Part shown: positions 33,190-45,462 of the stretch, piece after piece
Numbering within the stretch: the first letter of the stretch is position 1
Layout of the letters: each line of letters begins with the position of its first letter
Source of the DNA: Macrotrachela quadricornifera
Lineage: Eukaryota > Rotifera > Eurotatoria > Philodinida > Philodinidae
Direction: 5' to 3'
Assembly (NCBI GenBank): GCA_022393335.1
Contig: JAJEKB010021317.1
Location: 624,678-688,677 of the forward strand
DNA: 64,000 nt
Position numbers and translations under genes: made by a program
Notes under the pieces: generated by a model
Told to the model about the DNA's origin: nothing
Seen by the model: the letters and a program-made list of their open reading frames with translations, nothing else
The model's database searches: none

Positions 33190-34788
33190 ATGTTTTCGTC
33201 ACCTAATTCCAATCCATCAACAGCAATTACTAAAAGCAAGCAAAAAGAAACAGTTCGGTATTTAAAAACAATTCAGCATAAAGCACTATCACCATTTTAT
33301 TGTGCTTGCGAAAAAGGAGATTTCGCCTACGTCGAAGAGAAACTAAAAACCTTTTCACCAGATGAAGTCGATCAGATAGAACCTAGTGGCGACACTGCCC
33401 TTCACATCTCGACACGAAATAATCATGTTCGGATAGTACGTCTACTGCTTCAAAGTGGTTGCAGCCGAAATACTTACAATAGTGCCGGTAAACTTCCTTA
33501 TGAAGAAGCTCAAACTGATGAAATGAGACAATTGTATGCATCTCCCACTTCTTCTCACTTCTTTGAAGAAAATCCAAAAGATTCTTTTGGTATTTTCAAA
33601 CCTTTGCAGCTAATTGGAAAGTCTGAACAGTCGAATATGGCTGAACCTAAACAGACTACGACAGCAGGAGATACTGTTGAAGATGAAAAAAAACACATTT
33701 GGAACCAGGAGTTTAAAAGCGAAGAGGAAGTTATAAAATATCTCACGAATCGACAAGCATTAGTCATGTGGATAAAAATCTGTGCTTGGATTTATCGTAC
33801 ATTTGGTGGAATTATTAGGAGACGTGAAGGAGAGGGAGATGACTTTGCTCCAGAACTTTTTGATTTGGATAATGATCGAGATTTAAAAGAATTTCTCAAT
33901 TCTCTAACTCCAGAAGAGACTAAGCCGACAGTGCCTGCGAAAGAGAGTCCTGAAGAAGAAAAAAAAGAAGAGAAAACTTGGAGGCAACGATTTATGAATA
34001 CATTTTGCTGCAAAAATGCAATAGTACCCGTACCACAACACTCTCAGCTTACTACTACTGACTCAGTCATTACTGTGCAACCAAAAAATGATCATCCAAA
34101 ACACGTTTCCTTGAAAACGATCCAGAGGCAATTAGCTTCCAGTCATAATGCCAGAGACTATATTCAAGCATCGAAAGAATTCAATAGCGCCATTCCACTA
34201 ATTTATTTGTACACAAACAAGAACCTACCATTTTATGCTGAATTAAATAAAAAATTAGCTATCATCGATAGTAATCCAAATGGAGCTGCATCACTCTGCG
34301 ATCGTTTCATCCGAGAATTCGATTTAAAAGAGGCTGAACTCTCAAAATTCGCCTTTACTGGTGTAACATATCGTGGTACGAGTATGTCTGAAAGTGATGT
34401 TGAGAACTATCGTAAAGCTACTGAACAAAATCCAAAATGGATCATTGCTCCCCGGGCTTTCCAGTCTACATCAGCCGATCGTTCACAAGCTATGAAATTT
34501 CTTCACGAAAAGAAAGGAAAGGGAAAAGCCGTAGGATTAATGGTCTTTCACATTCCCGTTACCTGCTCTACTATTTTTGCTATTAAAGAGATCTCTAAAT
34601 ATCCTGAAGAAGAGGAAGTATTGATTATGCCAGGCAATTTGTTTACGATAACGCAAGTTACACAATGCCAGGATGATCCGACTCTGCCTGAAGTTCATCT
34701 AGAACATGTCAAACGAGATATTTCAGTTTTTAAGAAACTTCGAACAATCTTTCGAGCAGCCACCACTTCAGCCTCTGGAATCGATTAA
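33190..34788 (+). CDS. Ankyrin-repeat NAD:arginine ADP-ribosyltransferase
   Basis: Single-exon gene of 532 residues. An N-terminal ankyrin pair (about 32-100; SGDTALHISTRNNHVRIVRL followed by LLQSG) suggests target binding. A charged linker (about 110-300) holds a WIKICAWIYRTFGGIIRR helix. The C-terminal half has the R-S-E triad of arginine-type mono-ADP-ribosyltransferases: TYRGTS with Arg about 395, FQSTSAD about 424-430, and the ExE glutamates in EEEEVLIM about 474. These enzymes move ADP-ribose from NAD to arginine. No signal peptide or anchor is present, so a cytosolic place is likely, unlike most vertebrate ART ectoenzymes. All three catalytic motifs look intact. Confidence 0.85.
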   Translation: MFSSPNSNPSTAITKSKQKETVRYLKTIQHKALSPFYCACEKGDFAYVEEKLKTFSPDEVDQIEPSGDTALHISTRNNHVRIVRLLLQSGCSRNTYNSAGKLPYEEAQTDEMRQLYASPTSSHFFEENPKDSFGIFKPLQLIGKSEQSNMAEPKQTTTAGDTVEDEKKHIWNQEFKSEEEVIKYLTNRQALVMWIKICAWIYRTFGGIIRRREGEGDDFAPELFDLDNDRDLKEFLNSLTPEETKPTVPAKESPEEEKKEEKTWRQRFMNTFCCKNAIVPVPQHSQLTTTDSVITVQPKNDHPKHVSLKTIQRQLASSHNARDYIQASKEFNSAIPLIYLYTNKNLPFYAELNKKLAIIDSNPNGAASLCDRFIREFDLKEAELSKFAFTGVTYRGTSMSESDVENYRKATEQNPKWIIAPRAFQSTSADRSQAMKFLHEKKGKGKAVGLMVFHIPVTCSTIFAIKEISKYPEEEEVLIMPGNLFTITQVTQCQDDPTLPEVHLEHVKRDISVFKKLRTIFRAATTSASGID

Positions 34789-35764
34789 TATGCTAATTCA
34801 TTCCTCGTATAAAGAAACAGCTGTTACTCATTTACAATGTCGCTGAAATTCGATCTATGAAAAACAGTTGTAGTTTGAATTATGCGTTTACAAAATAAAT
34901 TGAAAACAGATTGACCTGTATACCTAAGATAGATAGTATTAACTTTTGGTTCTCAGCAATCGAGTGTACAAATTGATTATGTTAATTTCAATAGTTTTGT
35001 GTAATTTACCGTATTTATACAATACGTTGAAAATTTCTTATTTTAACACAGTTGGATAGAGCAGTGGCTTCTCTATCAAACCACATAATTTGCATTTTAT
35101 TTTCTCTGGCTCTAAATCAAACAACTGTGAAAAAATATTTTCAAGATTATTGACATGATTTTTCATGTATATAAAGAAAAAAAGTACAATTTTAAACGAT
35201 GTTCGATATGAGAGTCTCGAGCCTTATATATCATTAAAACTCTCTTTGGCTAGGAAGATAATATCTTATCGACATAAGTGTGATTCATTTTTTTTCTACT
35301 CACGCAAAAACTTTTTTAATTGTTGTTTTAAATGTCGCTATATTGAATAATCCATCGGTACAGAATCAGGACTGCGAAGCATCTATTATATTTATTTGTG
35401 AAATCGACTCCTATGGCCTTAGTGGTCCTAAAGGGACAGTTGCATATAAGAATATCAAATAGATATGCTTATATGAATAGTAACTCGAAAAAAAGAAGTT
35501 TTACAATGTTTCGGGAAATCTTGTAAGACATTTGATGTCATGTTCATCAATAACTGCCACTGAATCAATAGTCCGATGATTTGATATCCATTATAAGATA
35601 CGGCTAAGTACATCTATATGGGCACATCAGATTCAGTTTCAACCCTCTTGGCACTTTGAGTGATGCACATTTAAACAGGATTGTTCAAGTAATAAGTATC
35701 CGCTCGATGACTAAACCAATTTCTTAAGAGGCTTTATCCAGTCGACATGGCAGAGGTCATCTAG
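34789..35764. other. Intergenic, with a weak tRNA-like fragment
   Basis: Bases 35049-35085 (CAGTTGGATAGAGCAGTGGC...) resemble a D arm and part of an anticodon arm, but no acceptor stem or box B follows. Otherwise nothing is recognised. Confidence 0.3.
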
Positions 35765-36464
35765 TTAATGTTCGTTGTAAGCGTACGCAAAGGATATGTC
35801 GTTCCAATACATACAGTTATATATTTGTCTCAATGATATGCAGTAGAAGTGATTGAAGAGTTTTATTCTTTGTAAGTTACTGAAATGATGATACAGTGTA
35901 TGAATCCATGAGAAGAAGAGCAGGACAAATGCTGAGAACAATATACGACGAAGAGTAGGCGACATTGCTCCTCCCAATCTAATCGACTTAACCAAGACCA
36001 CTCGTTGACGAATTTTAATTTGAATACGACTAATGACATGACTCCAACCCACCTTTGTGTTAATCCAGTACCGAAGTACTTGTATGTCTTAACCTATTCA
36101 ATTGAGTTGCCACCACATTTCAGATTTGGTATTGAGTTCGGATACACAACCGCCCTGGCAAACCATATCATCTGTGCTTTCTTATAATTTATTGATTGAA
36201 CAGCAAATAACGAGTAATACTGCAAGTTGTCGGAAAATACCTGCAGATATCTTTCGAGGTCTATATTTTGTTGAGAAAGCTTGCGAAAAAGAAGGATGCT
36301 GCCGTCAGCACGAAGTGTTTCATATCCATACGATAACTGACGAACAGAGTCGGTGTTAAACTAGATCCTTGCCGACCTCTCCGACCAAGTGAAAACCAAC
36401 GAGAACGTTTCCCTAGAACCTCTATCATATCGCATCTACCCTTCAACCACACTGGAATACCCAT
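35765..36464 (-). pseudogene. Non-LTR retrotransposon reverse-transcriptase remnant
   Basis: On the minus strand, 36464-36261 reads SRWFSLGRRGRQGSSLTPTL followed by F, the RT palm motif of the R-QG-x-LSP-x-LF type. Further downstream in another frame, 36052-35765 reads IRLGGAMSPTLRRILFSAFV and then the region around ISLRQIYNCMYWNDISFAYA, as at the end of LINE RT proteins. The YxDD box is not intact (YRMD), and the two parts are in different frames, so this is a dead fragment. Confidence 0.55.
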
Positions 36465-37781
36465 TCGAACTACTATCGGAATTTTTAAAGAAGGCTGGTA
36501 GAAGAAAAGCTTATAAATTTTGAATAGAAAGTTATGGCGACCTGTGATTTTCAGGATTCAATAGACGACAGTCGGGGGCACATGCCAACGCGGGATGTAA
36601 TCTTCCTAAGTACTTTTCAGACCAGCTTTAGTCTACGAAATTAAGGACAACTTAGTGAAGTTTTTAGAGGAAATTTTTTTAGCTAGGTTTGTACTCTGAC
36701 ATGCCCTCTTCATATTGATACCAAAGTAACTCCTATAGGTTTTCGATTATGCTAATCAATATGAAAGAGTTTATTTGGATATCGAATTGTAGTTTTATTT
36801 GTTTACAAAAGATGTCGTGATGATTCAGTTATACGTTGATGCATCATTTCAATAATTAAGAACTATACATAACACAACTGATTTATACCATTTAAAAAAC
36901 TTTCTGATTTTTTTTAATAAAATAGAAAAAGCAGGAAAACACATAATTATATAGGACAAAACACAGGATTTTTCAAAAAGATACGATTTATAGGAAATAA
37001 AGACCGAATCCGATTCCAGTACAAAACATGTCAAAAAGACAGTGAATGGAAGTTAATCTACTAAGGGCATCAATATATATTTCTGACAATTTTAACTTTT
37101 AAACTAACTTAATAAAATTTAAATATTGTTGTTTACAGTTCATAATCTTTTATATCAATCTAAAGTGATCATAATAGAAAAGAAAAAAAGAATATGTGTA
37201 TATAATATAACACTCAGTTGTGTATGTGTTGAAAAAAAGGGGAAACAAACTCTTCTTTCACACGCAAATCAAAATTCTATGATTTTTAAATTATGTATTT
37301 AATATAGTTCATCTTTGTGAAAAAACAAAATAGATCAAACTTGTATATGACTAGAAAATTCTATTTAATATATAAAAAGAAACGAGAAATATTTGTCGAG
37401 AGATGCCCTCTATGATATTAGTGCTATGTTAAAGTTGAAAAGAAGAGTCGAGTTTCACAAAGGACTCAATTCATTTTTGCTGATAATCTTATTTTAAAAA
37501 ATATATCGAAAAAATAGGGATTTTTCTCAGTTTATGTTACCGAAATCAAAGTAAAATATCATCGAGCATGGACTATAGAGTTTGCTGACATTCAAAAAAA
37601 GATATCAGATAGTTCAATTTTGAATTGAATCTAAGCATGAGAAATAATTGCTTAGATAAAGTTTTGTTTGAAGATATTACTCGCTAAAAATATCGAAACC
37701 CGCCAGAAGCAAGTTAAAAGATTTGTCGGAAGATATCAATTATTCAGTAGCAGTTAAGAGTCATGATGACTCATCTGTGCG
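36465..37781. other. Intergenic, nothing recognised
   Basis: AT-rich sequence with no gene, RNA or ordered repeat seen. Confidence 0.35.
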
Positions 37782-37790
37782 TATAAAAAG
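37782..37790 (+). promoter_or_regulatory. TATA box of the small gene at 38029
   Basis: TATAAAAAG is followed about 30 bases later by a pyrimidine/A initiator-like context (ACTACAGCATTC), with coding sequence starting 240 bases downstream. A small intron may lie in the leader (T-rich, ending TTTCAG at about 37917). Confidence 0.5.
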
Positions 37791-38028
37791 AGGCTGACTA
37801 CAGCATTCAATATTTCATTCGATAAACTCGCTCGCATCATCCCGATGTAGTACATTACTATAAAATTATCAAAAACTTTTCGTTGTTATCATTTTATTGA
37901 TAAAGTTTCACTTTCAGAGTGACAACAACTATGACATTCAATCATGATCATCACGTATTATTATCCAAATAGTTTTTCATTTATTGGCACTTTAATTAAT
38001 TCAAGATGAAATACCAATTTCGATCGTA

Positions 38029-38441
38029 ATGCTCATTCCCGCAACAATGATTCAATTTACATTGCCTAGACCACAACATATAAATTATAAAAATGCTTCA
38101 TGTGTACATTGTGGTCAACATAATCAACATGATGTCAGTGATGAGGAAAAAGAAAAAAAAGAAATCAATGCTGAAGTGATTTTTGTGAAAGAACAAAATA
38201 CTGACGTTCCACAAGTATTAAATAATATTAAAGAAGTAGAATTTATTGGGAGATGGATGTTGATGAAGATATTTTTCATCAGGAGGTCACTGTGTATTCC
38301 AATATGAATTCACCCATTTCTATTACCAATACTGCACATGAAGAAAAAAGAGAATTGTCCTTTTATGAAACTCAAGATCAATTTTTTGATGATATCGCCG
38401 AAATCGTCGAATACTTAAAAGAAGATATGGGCTTAATGTAG
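38029..38441 (+). CDS. Small protein of unknown family, one frameshift
   Basis: From ATG 38029 a frame runs ~75 codons (MIQFTLPRPQHINYKNAS, then CVHCGQHNQHD with a CxxC plus His that could bind metal). Coding then continues in another frame from about 38250 to the TAG at 38439 (MDVDEDIFHQEVTV ... FFDDIAEIVEYLKEDMGLM). The switch falls at the GGG run 38248-38250, and no GT-AG intron joins the parts. The conceptual length is ~137 residues, acidic overall. A clear TATA box upstream and AATAAA signals near 38546 mark a real transcription unit. A one-base indel, assembly error or programmed shift are all possible. Confidence 0.45.
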
Positions 38442-38918
38442 ATATTAAATGAAATATATTGTATGTGTAAATATGTATAAGAAAAACTATAGCATGTAAA
38501 ACATTGTTTATATTAAGTGTTGTAGTATATAAGAATGTATTTTTAAATAAAATAAATAGTTTAAATTAGTTATTCAAGAATAGAGCATTATATAACTTTC
38601 AATATCATTAAAATTAGACAATGCTTTAAATCCGTCTGAAACAACGAATACCAAAAATGGAGAGTTATCATTTAGTGATAAAAATTTGTTATTACATGCG
38701 TATAATTTTTAAATTGATTATACTCACTCCTATTCAGATATATTTTTTGAATTTTTGTTACTAGGATAATTTCATCTCTATTGCTATTGAAAAAATGTTC
38801 AGACAATATGAGGTACATTCAATTCCATGAACAATTAGCTTGTTTAATTGTGATTCATTCTCTTTAAGAATGAAAAGAAAAGAAAAGAAAAAAGAAAGGA
38901 TAAACTGAAATAACAAGA

Positions 38919-39700
38919 ATGAAACACAATAAACAAGAGCGAAACAGAAAAAAGTATGATAACAATAGATCAAAGAAATGCAATATTATCATATCTAAAG
39001 ATATAATCATCCGATTCGATGAAGTTGTTGGATGTCACTTATTAAATTTCTATGAGAGACAAGACACAATTAATTTTATCGAGACAGTAGATAGTAGTGA
39101 ACAGTTCGGATCAATTGCAAAACCATTGGATCACCATTTTATTACATTAATTAACATGTTCTGTAATTATCAGAGACTCGTATGGTCACATATCTTATAG
39201 CAATGTTTCATAGATGACAGTGAAATTGATGAAGAACGGCTCGCTCTAGTCTCCACACGTTATTCTTCTTTTATTCAGCCATCAGAACGTTCATATATTT
39301 ATTCATGTTTTAGTTTTGAAGGATTTTCGAAAGTATGCAAAACATATAGAACTTCTCTTTTTAAATGCTATTTGTAGAATACGTATACGTAATTAATTTT
39401 AGTTCAGACAACGTATCATACCGTAGAAGATCGAAGTCATTACAAGAATATGATATTTGTGCGCATTGTAGATCAATTTAAAATGAATCTAGCAGTTCGT
39501 TTTTTATTAGTTTTACAGTTAGAAGCAATTGATTTTTCTAATTTTGCTGTTGCTGACGGATGTGTTCTTACAGCTTGATGTAAATTCTTAATTCCAGATG
39601 CCAAAGAACAATATGATAATTTTATCTATTATATGAACAATTTATCTGATTTTAAAATAACAGTACAGACTACTATCGATGGTTTAAACAGATTTTAAAT
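38919..39700 (+). pseudogene. Degenerate coding stretch, unknown
   Basis: Reading gives FDEVVGCHLLNFYERQDTIN and LDHHFITLINMFCNYQRLVW, a stop, then CFIDDSEIDEERLALVSTRY, and after a gap NMIFVRIVDQFKMNLAVRFL and NLSDFKITVQTTIDGLNRF. Composition is coding-like with at least two stops. The family is not recognised. It may be part of the transposon debris that follows. Confidence 0.3.
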
Positions 39701-40411
39701 CATTATCATGACAAGTAATCTTAAATACTTCCTTAAAATTGGAAAAATCTTTTAGAAATCATATCAATTTAAAAGATTTGTTATTCATTTTTATGCAGAT
39801 TATAATATACCACCTCATGAGTACTTGATATTAGGACGAAACGCGTCATGGTAATCTATTATTTGAACATACTTTCACCCTCACATCTGTGAAGTCGCAA
39901 TAGAAATAATTAAAAGTAGTTTTTAAGATGTTATTGTAGTTTGTTCCGAACACAACAAAATTCTGAAGATTGAAAAATCCTGCTGGGACTTTTATCCTAA
40001 TCGTGATTTGATTCTTTTCATGAAGAAATATAACAAACCTTAACAATCTTAGAAAAAAATTTCCTAACTCTTTTTGTAATATATATAAAAGTTGTACTGA
40101 CATGCCAAATACAAGAGTGAGTTTCTTTTTTAACTTTATGAAGAAAGGAAAATTGAAAATCATTAAGTTAGAAAGGTGTCAATTTGGATTTAACCATCGT
40201 AAAAGTTTTTTTCGTTAAATAGATAATTTTAGTTGGTAGCAAGTCTTTTCACTGAATCAAATACATGCATAATATCATATTGCTTCTTTCAGAATTTTTT
40301 TGAAATAATTTGTATATGCATAAAATTCAAATAGAAATTTACACTAAACTCAGAAATTAAAGCATTCCAGATTGAAATGATAATAGCATGACATAACACA
40401 TTCAGCTCGGT

Positions 40412-41096
40412 ATGTATACTGAAGATCTAGATATCGATGCTCTATGTGTTCATTTCTCTTATGTTCTATTTAGAAAATCCTGCAAAGATCCTGTCAAGAA
40501 ATTTGGAGATCCTCGTACAATCCTGAAATTCCATGGCTACACGTTTCTTTCAGAATTTAGCCGTTTCATGGAGAAAAAGGTGAATTCTTGCAAGATCCCG
40601 GTCGTAGACACTGAGATTCTGCCGCTAAAACATCAAAGATTTTTTCAAGAGTTATCGTTAGTTTCTCCTCATTACGTGATATTAAATCATCCTATTATGC
40701 TATCAATAATTCATGACACATCATTTGGTAATTCAGGTAAAACAAGCCAAACTAGTCAGATTATTTACAAGTCTGTTTGTATTATCGATTACACCAAGAA
40801 TATGGGAGCAGTTGATGCTGTTGTTATGCAAATATCATTTTCAGAATGCATCAGGAAAAGTATCAAATGGTGCAGAAAGTTATTTTCCCATTTATTAGAT
40901 CTGGCATCATACAATTTCTATGCAACTTATAGAATGCAACATCGCGATGCCGTAGCATTTTCAGAATTTAAATTAGAAATTATTCGTGCTGTTTTTCAAA
41001 AATATTGATCACAACGATCAACTTCGATTGGCTGACCAATGAGTCAATCAGTACCTTTGCGTCTCACAGAACGACATTTTCCATCATATATACCAA
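40412..41096 (+). pseudogene. piggyBac transposase C-terminal part, interrupted
   Basis: The open frame 40412-41008 (198 codons) ends with piggyBac hallmarks: IIHDTS, a catalytic-Asp block IDYTKNMGAVDAV, the helix WCRKLFSHLLDLASYN and FSEFKLEIIRAVFQKY. After a TGA, another frame gives VPLRLTERHFPSYIPNA, the start of the usual piggyBac Cys-rich tail, and homology ends abruptly at about 41096 where gypsy-like sequence begins. The first 90 residues do not match piggyBac as I know it. The element lacks its first catalytic Asp region here and is broken by a stop and by an insertion. Confidence 0.65.
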
Positions 41097-41762
41097 ATGC
41101 TACAATACGGTGTACTGAAGAAACTTCTTGCTGATCAAGGTACTTATTTTGTCGCTGATCTTTCCAAAGTCATTACATCTCGCTGCGGCGTCCATCATAT
41201 TTCTGCCTCTACGTGCCATCCGCAAACTAATGGTTTGCAGGAGCACTTCAATTCTATGTTGACCGAATCCATCAGCGCCTATGTTATTCAACAACAATCC
41301 GACTGGAATGATTTTCTACCATCTGTTACTTTTACATAGAATATAAGCAAACAAGCATCCACCGAGATTGAACCCTTCAGATTAATGTTTGGCCGTACTC
41401 CAAATCTTTCCTTCAATCCACCAAAAGATATCGTCGATCTGTCATCAATGAAAGCTTCCTACGTACAACTTAATCAATTTCTTCATCAAGCTAAAGCTCT
41501 TGTTCGTTGCAACATCAACCGTCAACAAGTCGTGTACAAGAATCGATATGATCAACAACGTCAAAACGTTCAACTTCATCATGGACAACTCATGCTTCTC
41601 AAACAAATAATTCCGAAATATCTAAAAAACTTTTCACCCAAGTACTATGGACCGTTTTGTGTGATTCAACAAGAAGGTCGTTTCTCTTATCTCGTTAAAC
41701 ATGTCGATGATCATCATACAGAAGTCGCTCACATTTCGCAGATTCGCACTGTTTCTTAACTT
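41097..41762 (+). pseudogene. Ty3/gypsy-type integrase remnant
   Basis: 41097-41339 reads LLADQGTYFVADL, then CGVHHISASTCHPQTNGLQE, the catalytic core of an LTR-retrotransposon integrase (D...35...E region with HPQTNG). A TAG (41337-41339) interrupts SVTFT/NISKQASTE; the same frame then goes on through FRLMFGRTPNL to a C-terminal DNA-binding-like domain (LKNFSPKYYGPF, VIQQEG, HISQIRTVS) ending at 41759-41761. No reverse transcriptase or LTR was found in the window. It sits directly against the broken piggyBac gene. Confidence 0.7.
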
Positions 41763-42671
41763 ACAATCCATTATTTTCTTATACCTTTTTTATTCTTATT
41801 GTTCTATCTATTACACCATCAATTTCTCTACTGTTACTACCATTCACTCTATCTGATTATAACCATGGTATCAATATGCAACCATCTCCTCTCACTTCTC
41901 ATCGTTCTCACCCCTCCTAGCTCCATTCTCTTCATCTTCACAAGTCAATATTGATGTGGTGAACCATGTCGCGCCTACGCTTGATGCACACATACATGAG
42001 TTTCATTACAACTGGGACGCTTATGTTCTTATTCCTTTTGATTTTTTTCCTCTTTCTCTTTCGTTCTTCTGCTCGTTTGTTTATCGTATACTTTCTTAAT
42101 TGTAGTTATTTTATTGAAGTATGTTTGAGATTAAATGGCTGGATTGATTCATAACTTTAAAACACCTAGCTATTTTACGAGAAATGGTTCAAACTCAAAC
42201 TGATGGTATGAGAAGCTGAGTTTCATAGGAAACGTACAGTAAACTGAGAATTATCTCGCGACGAGATCAAAATATTCATAATAACTATCCTTTAGTCTTA
42301 TATTTGCACAAAGTCTAAATATAAAAAGCATCTCAATTAGCATGCGGGTAATTTACGAACATTTCGACGACATGATAAATATTTCTACACGACTCGTATT
42401 CTTGTGTGTTGTCACATATGAAATATAAATGCTTCATTTTTTAAAATCAGCATTTTGAAAACATGAATGTGTATCGACACAGATTGTTTTTAACGTCTTA
42501 ATGCACTCATGCATGATCAATGAAAAATATTTCTTAGCCTTCATTTTTGAGTATTTATGACGGTTCATGTAAGAACTCATTAAGAATATTAATTCTAGAA
42601 CATTTTCTTTCTTATTTATAAACGATAGAATAATAACGACTTAAATATGAATTACAGTTGCATATTAATGT
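41763..42671. other. Spacer after the integrase remnant
   Basis: The first ~350 bases are C/T-rich and may be the 3' part of the gypsy-like element; no LTR end is visible. The rest is AT-rich with no gene seen. Confidence 0.3.
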
Positions 42672-42911
42672 TTGGCGGTATTCTACTATTATTATCTGGA
42701 CGTACTTATTGTAGCTGGATTATTTCCATCTGCTGCTGTTTTCTTTAAAAATTCTAAAGTTGACGTTGGCGGATATATTGAAGCACAATTGAATGGAATA
42801 TTTTTAGTGCTAATTGATGTTACATACTATCATTTATATTTAAATGGTAAATATAAATTAATTGCATATATAGGTTTACAAATAATAACGGACATCATTA
42901 TAATATATTAA
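42672..42911 (+). CDS. Possible Pmp3-like small membrane protein exon
   Basis: About 79 codons with no ATG at a good place: LIVAGLFPSAAVFFKNSKVD, then GIFLVLIDVTYYHLYL. Two hydrophobic helices and the (L/F)PP-x-AV-F-x-K type turn resemble the stress-related Pmp3/UPF0057 membrane proteolipids, though the second Pro is Ser. It could be an internal or last exon or a relic. No partner exon was identified with certainty. Confidence 0.3.
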   Translation: MAVFYYYYLDVLIVAGLFPSAAVFFKNSKVDVGGYIEAQLNGIFLVLIDVTYYHLYLNGKYKLIAYIGLQIITDIIIIY

Positions 42912-43244
42912 GACAAATAACAATAAATTCAAAAACATTACTGTCTAATGTAGATGAATTAATACTTGATTTCGTATTAGTTGGAGTTATCTCAGGCTCA
43001 ATAGTTTCAGCATTAATTTTATTGTTATGAGGTTTTCGGTTTGATGGGTCAATAAGGCGAAATGAACTGGAAGTGAAAAAACAGTAACTTATTATTTCAG
43101 TTTCATTCGTTCTAATAAATTTTGTGTACGTGTAGCTATTGCAGTACATAAATTCTAGTAGTTACTGTAAGTTAAAATTCTTTAAGTATTGGTTTATAGA
43201 AAAAAATAAGGAATAGAAGAAATACATGTTTCGTTTAATTAGCC

Positions 43245-43416
43245 ATTGAAACTTGTTGTGATTCATGTGTTTTTGCCAGTTAGATCTGATGATGTGACCA
43301 AATCAATGATGCTTAATGCGACTGATTTGGCTGCTGTTGGGAAAATATTTCATCAAGCACATAAATATAATAATATTATTGAGGAGCTCATAAGCTCTGG
43401 AACTAGAAAGTGCTGA
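43245..43416 (+). CDS. Short coding-like stretch, unknown
   Basis: After a TAG, about 55 codons are open to TGA 43414: LVVIHVFLPVRSDDVTKSMM, then AAVGKIFHQAHKYNNIIEEL. Amino-acid composition is protein-like, but I recognise no family and see no splice sites I can defend. Confidence 0.25.
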
Positions 43417-45462
43417 ATCAAAATCGTTGTTGTCTTTGTCTTTTTATAATTGAGAATTTTCGTCATTGTTCATTAAGAAATATTTGTGATTCAGTAGCAT
43501 TCTTCTAACACTCATGCCAATCGAGAAAACCGAACAAAACAGTATTTGATATTGGTCATTCAGACTGATTATGTCACATAATAAAATAGCAGCTATAAAA
43601 TATTGAAAAATCTTCAGTTATTTGTATTTTGACTATACAATCGATTGATAACTAGGCACAAAATAAGGTTCAATTTTTAGAAATCCGAAGCAGTGGCTCC
43701 GTGTCAAACTGTCTTTCTCTAGTTTTAACTCAATATTAATGATGACATTCAACATTGTATGGCAAATGGCTGATTTCTGATTATCTATGTTAAGTTCTAT
43801 AGAACAAACATGTAAAAAAGATTCTAACAAGGTATTCAATTTAGAATCCGTTGGAATGGTAGATTTCGCCCATTTTATAATGGAGACCATTGTCAATTAT
43901 TGTTTCCGATCGTTTAATCAACTGTGATCATGGTGGATGTAGATTGGCAATCTATTCTATTGACAAAAAGTGTTATAAAACATGTTCCAGCCTTGTAAAA
44001 CTGATATTCAGTCGATTCTAATAAATAATGCATTACCCTTTCAAAACTGTTGCACGACTTTTGATGCGCAAATAAAATTAAAATAGTGTTTGCACCACAT
44101 GGTATTCACTTAAATAGCATATCTAAAGCAGATTTGTTGCTCTTTCGAATGATGTACTATATATTAGAATTGATTAAATATCAGTAGAAAAAAGTTTCCT
44201 ATCTGCAACTTTTCACTCATAAAATTTGGAATGGTTCCTAGAGCATTCATTTTCGAGCTCTTTTGCTACATTGCTACAATAATAAGTAATTCATCATGTA
44301 CAAAATAATTTGTTCAGTCGAAGTTTATATTAGATTGTATGAATAAAGATTACGAAGAAACATGTGGTCGAATAATATAAGTAGCTGCTGTAAATATTTG
44401 ATTATAAATTAACGATGTTGTAAGATGCAAACGAAGATTTCATTGTTATTTGTCAACGATAAGCAAATAAACAACCTTTCTCATCTTACCTTTATAAAAT
44501 AAATACACTGATATAGAATCTTTCTTTTATCATCATATTGTGAAAATAGACTACTGCTATTCTGGAGATATCAAATTCAAAACAACTATTACTATGCTTC
44601 GGTCTCTTTCTTTTTCGACTGTCGAATACGAGATCCTCAGTATCTAATAAGTATCTGTAGATACGGTTTGTTTACATGCTAAAAAATAGATGAAATGTAT
44701 AGATAGAAACATTAATTATTTTTCTATCCCTCTTGAGAGTACTATTGGGATATGCGTATGCGTACTTTAGTTGCGCAGTTTTTTGTTTCGTTTCAAAACA
44801 ATAGAATATCAAGATTAGTCGTCTCTTAATTTACGTCTAAAACAATACTGAACCTATTTTTTTGTGCCTATCATACAACGTATCTGATTATCTTTGTTCT
44901 TTTTTTATTGGTATATTTACTGTATTATATGATGATACATTTAATCACAAGCTACGTGAAAGGTCCTGATTGTTGAAAACAGCACGAGAAGAATGTGTCG
45001 TTTATTTTGTGATATTTTCTCTTTTTTCTTTCTTTACTACGATAATGACATAAACAAAACCATGCGTACAGGTGAATAAAATAATAGCCTTCTCTTTGAA
45101 TGCAGTAATGTATTTCTCCTTCGATATTTAGAATAAACATCAGAAGCGACATTCTAAATTGCCGTATACAAGAAAAAAATAACCATCGCTTTTCATCGTT
45201 TAAGATAAGAGTTCATTTTCCTTATTCGATCATTATGATGTCCTAGAATTTTAAGGGCGAAGATGTGCGAGCGAGAACGTATGATTTGATGATGATCATC
45301 AATGGAAGATAATTATCACAATAAAATAAATTTAAGATTGGAAATTCAAGAGCAGAATAGTTGTCAGATCTATTGAATTTGAATATGCATATGATTTTCT
45401 CTATTTTATTTTAGAATAAACACACATGTTGTAATCGTCATACATACAACGACTATTCTAAT
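43417..45462. other. Intergenic, upstream of lipin
   Basis: AT-rich with stops in all frames. No RNA, repeat or gene supported. Confidence 0.4.

Noticed and set aside
35049..35085. Second tRNA-like sequence
   Set aside because: Only a D-arm word and part of an anticodon arm; no acceptor pairing or box B.
41763..42154. Possible envelope gene of the gypsy-like element
   Set aside because: No continuous frame and no envelope features; sequence is mainly C/T-rich.
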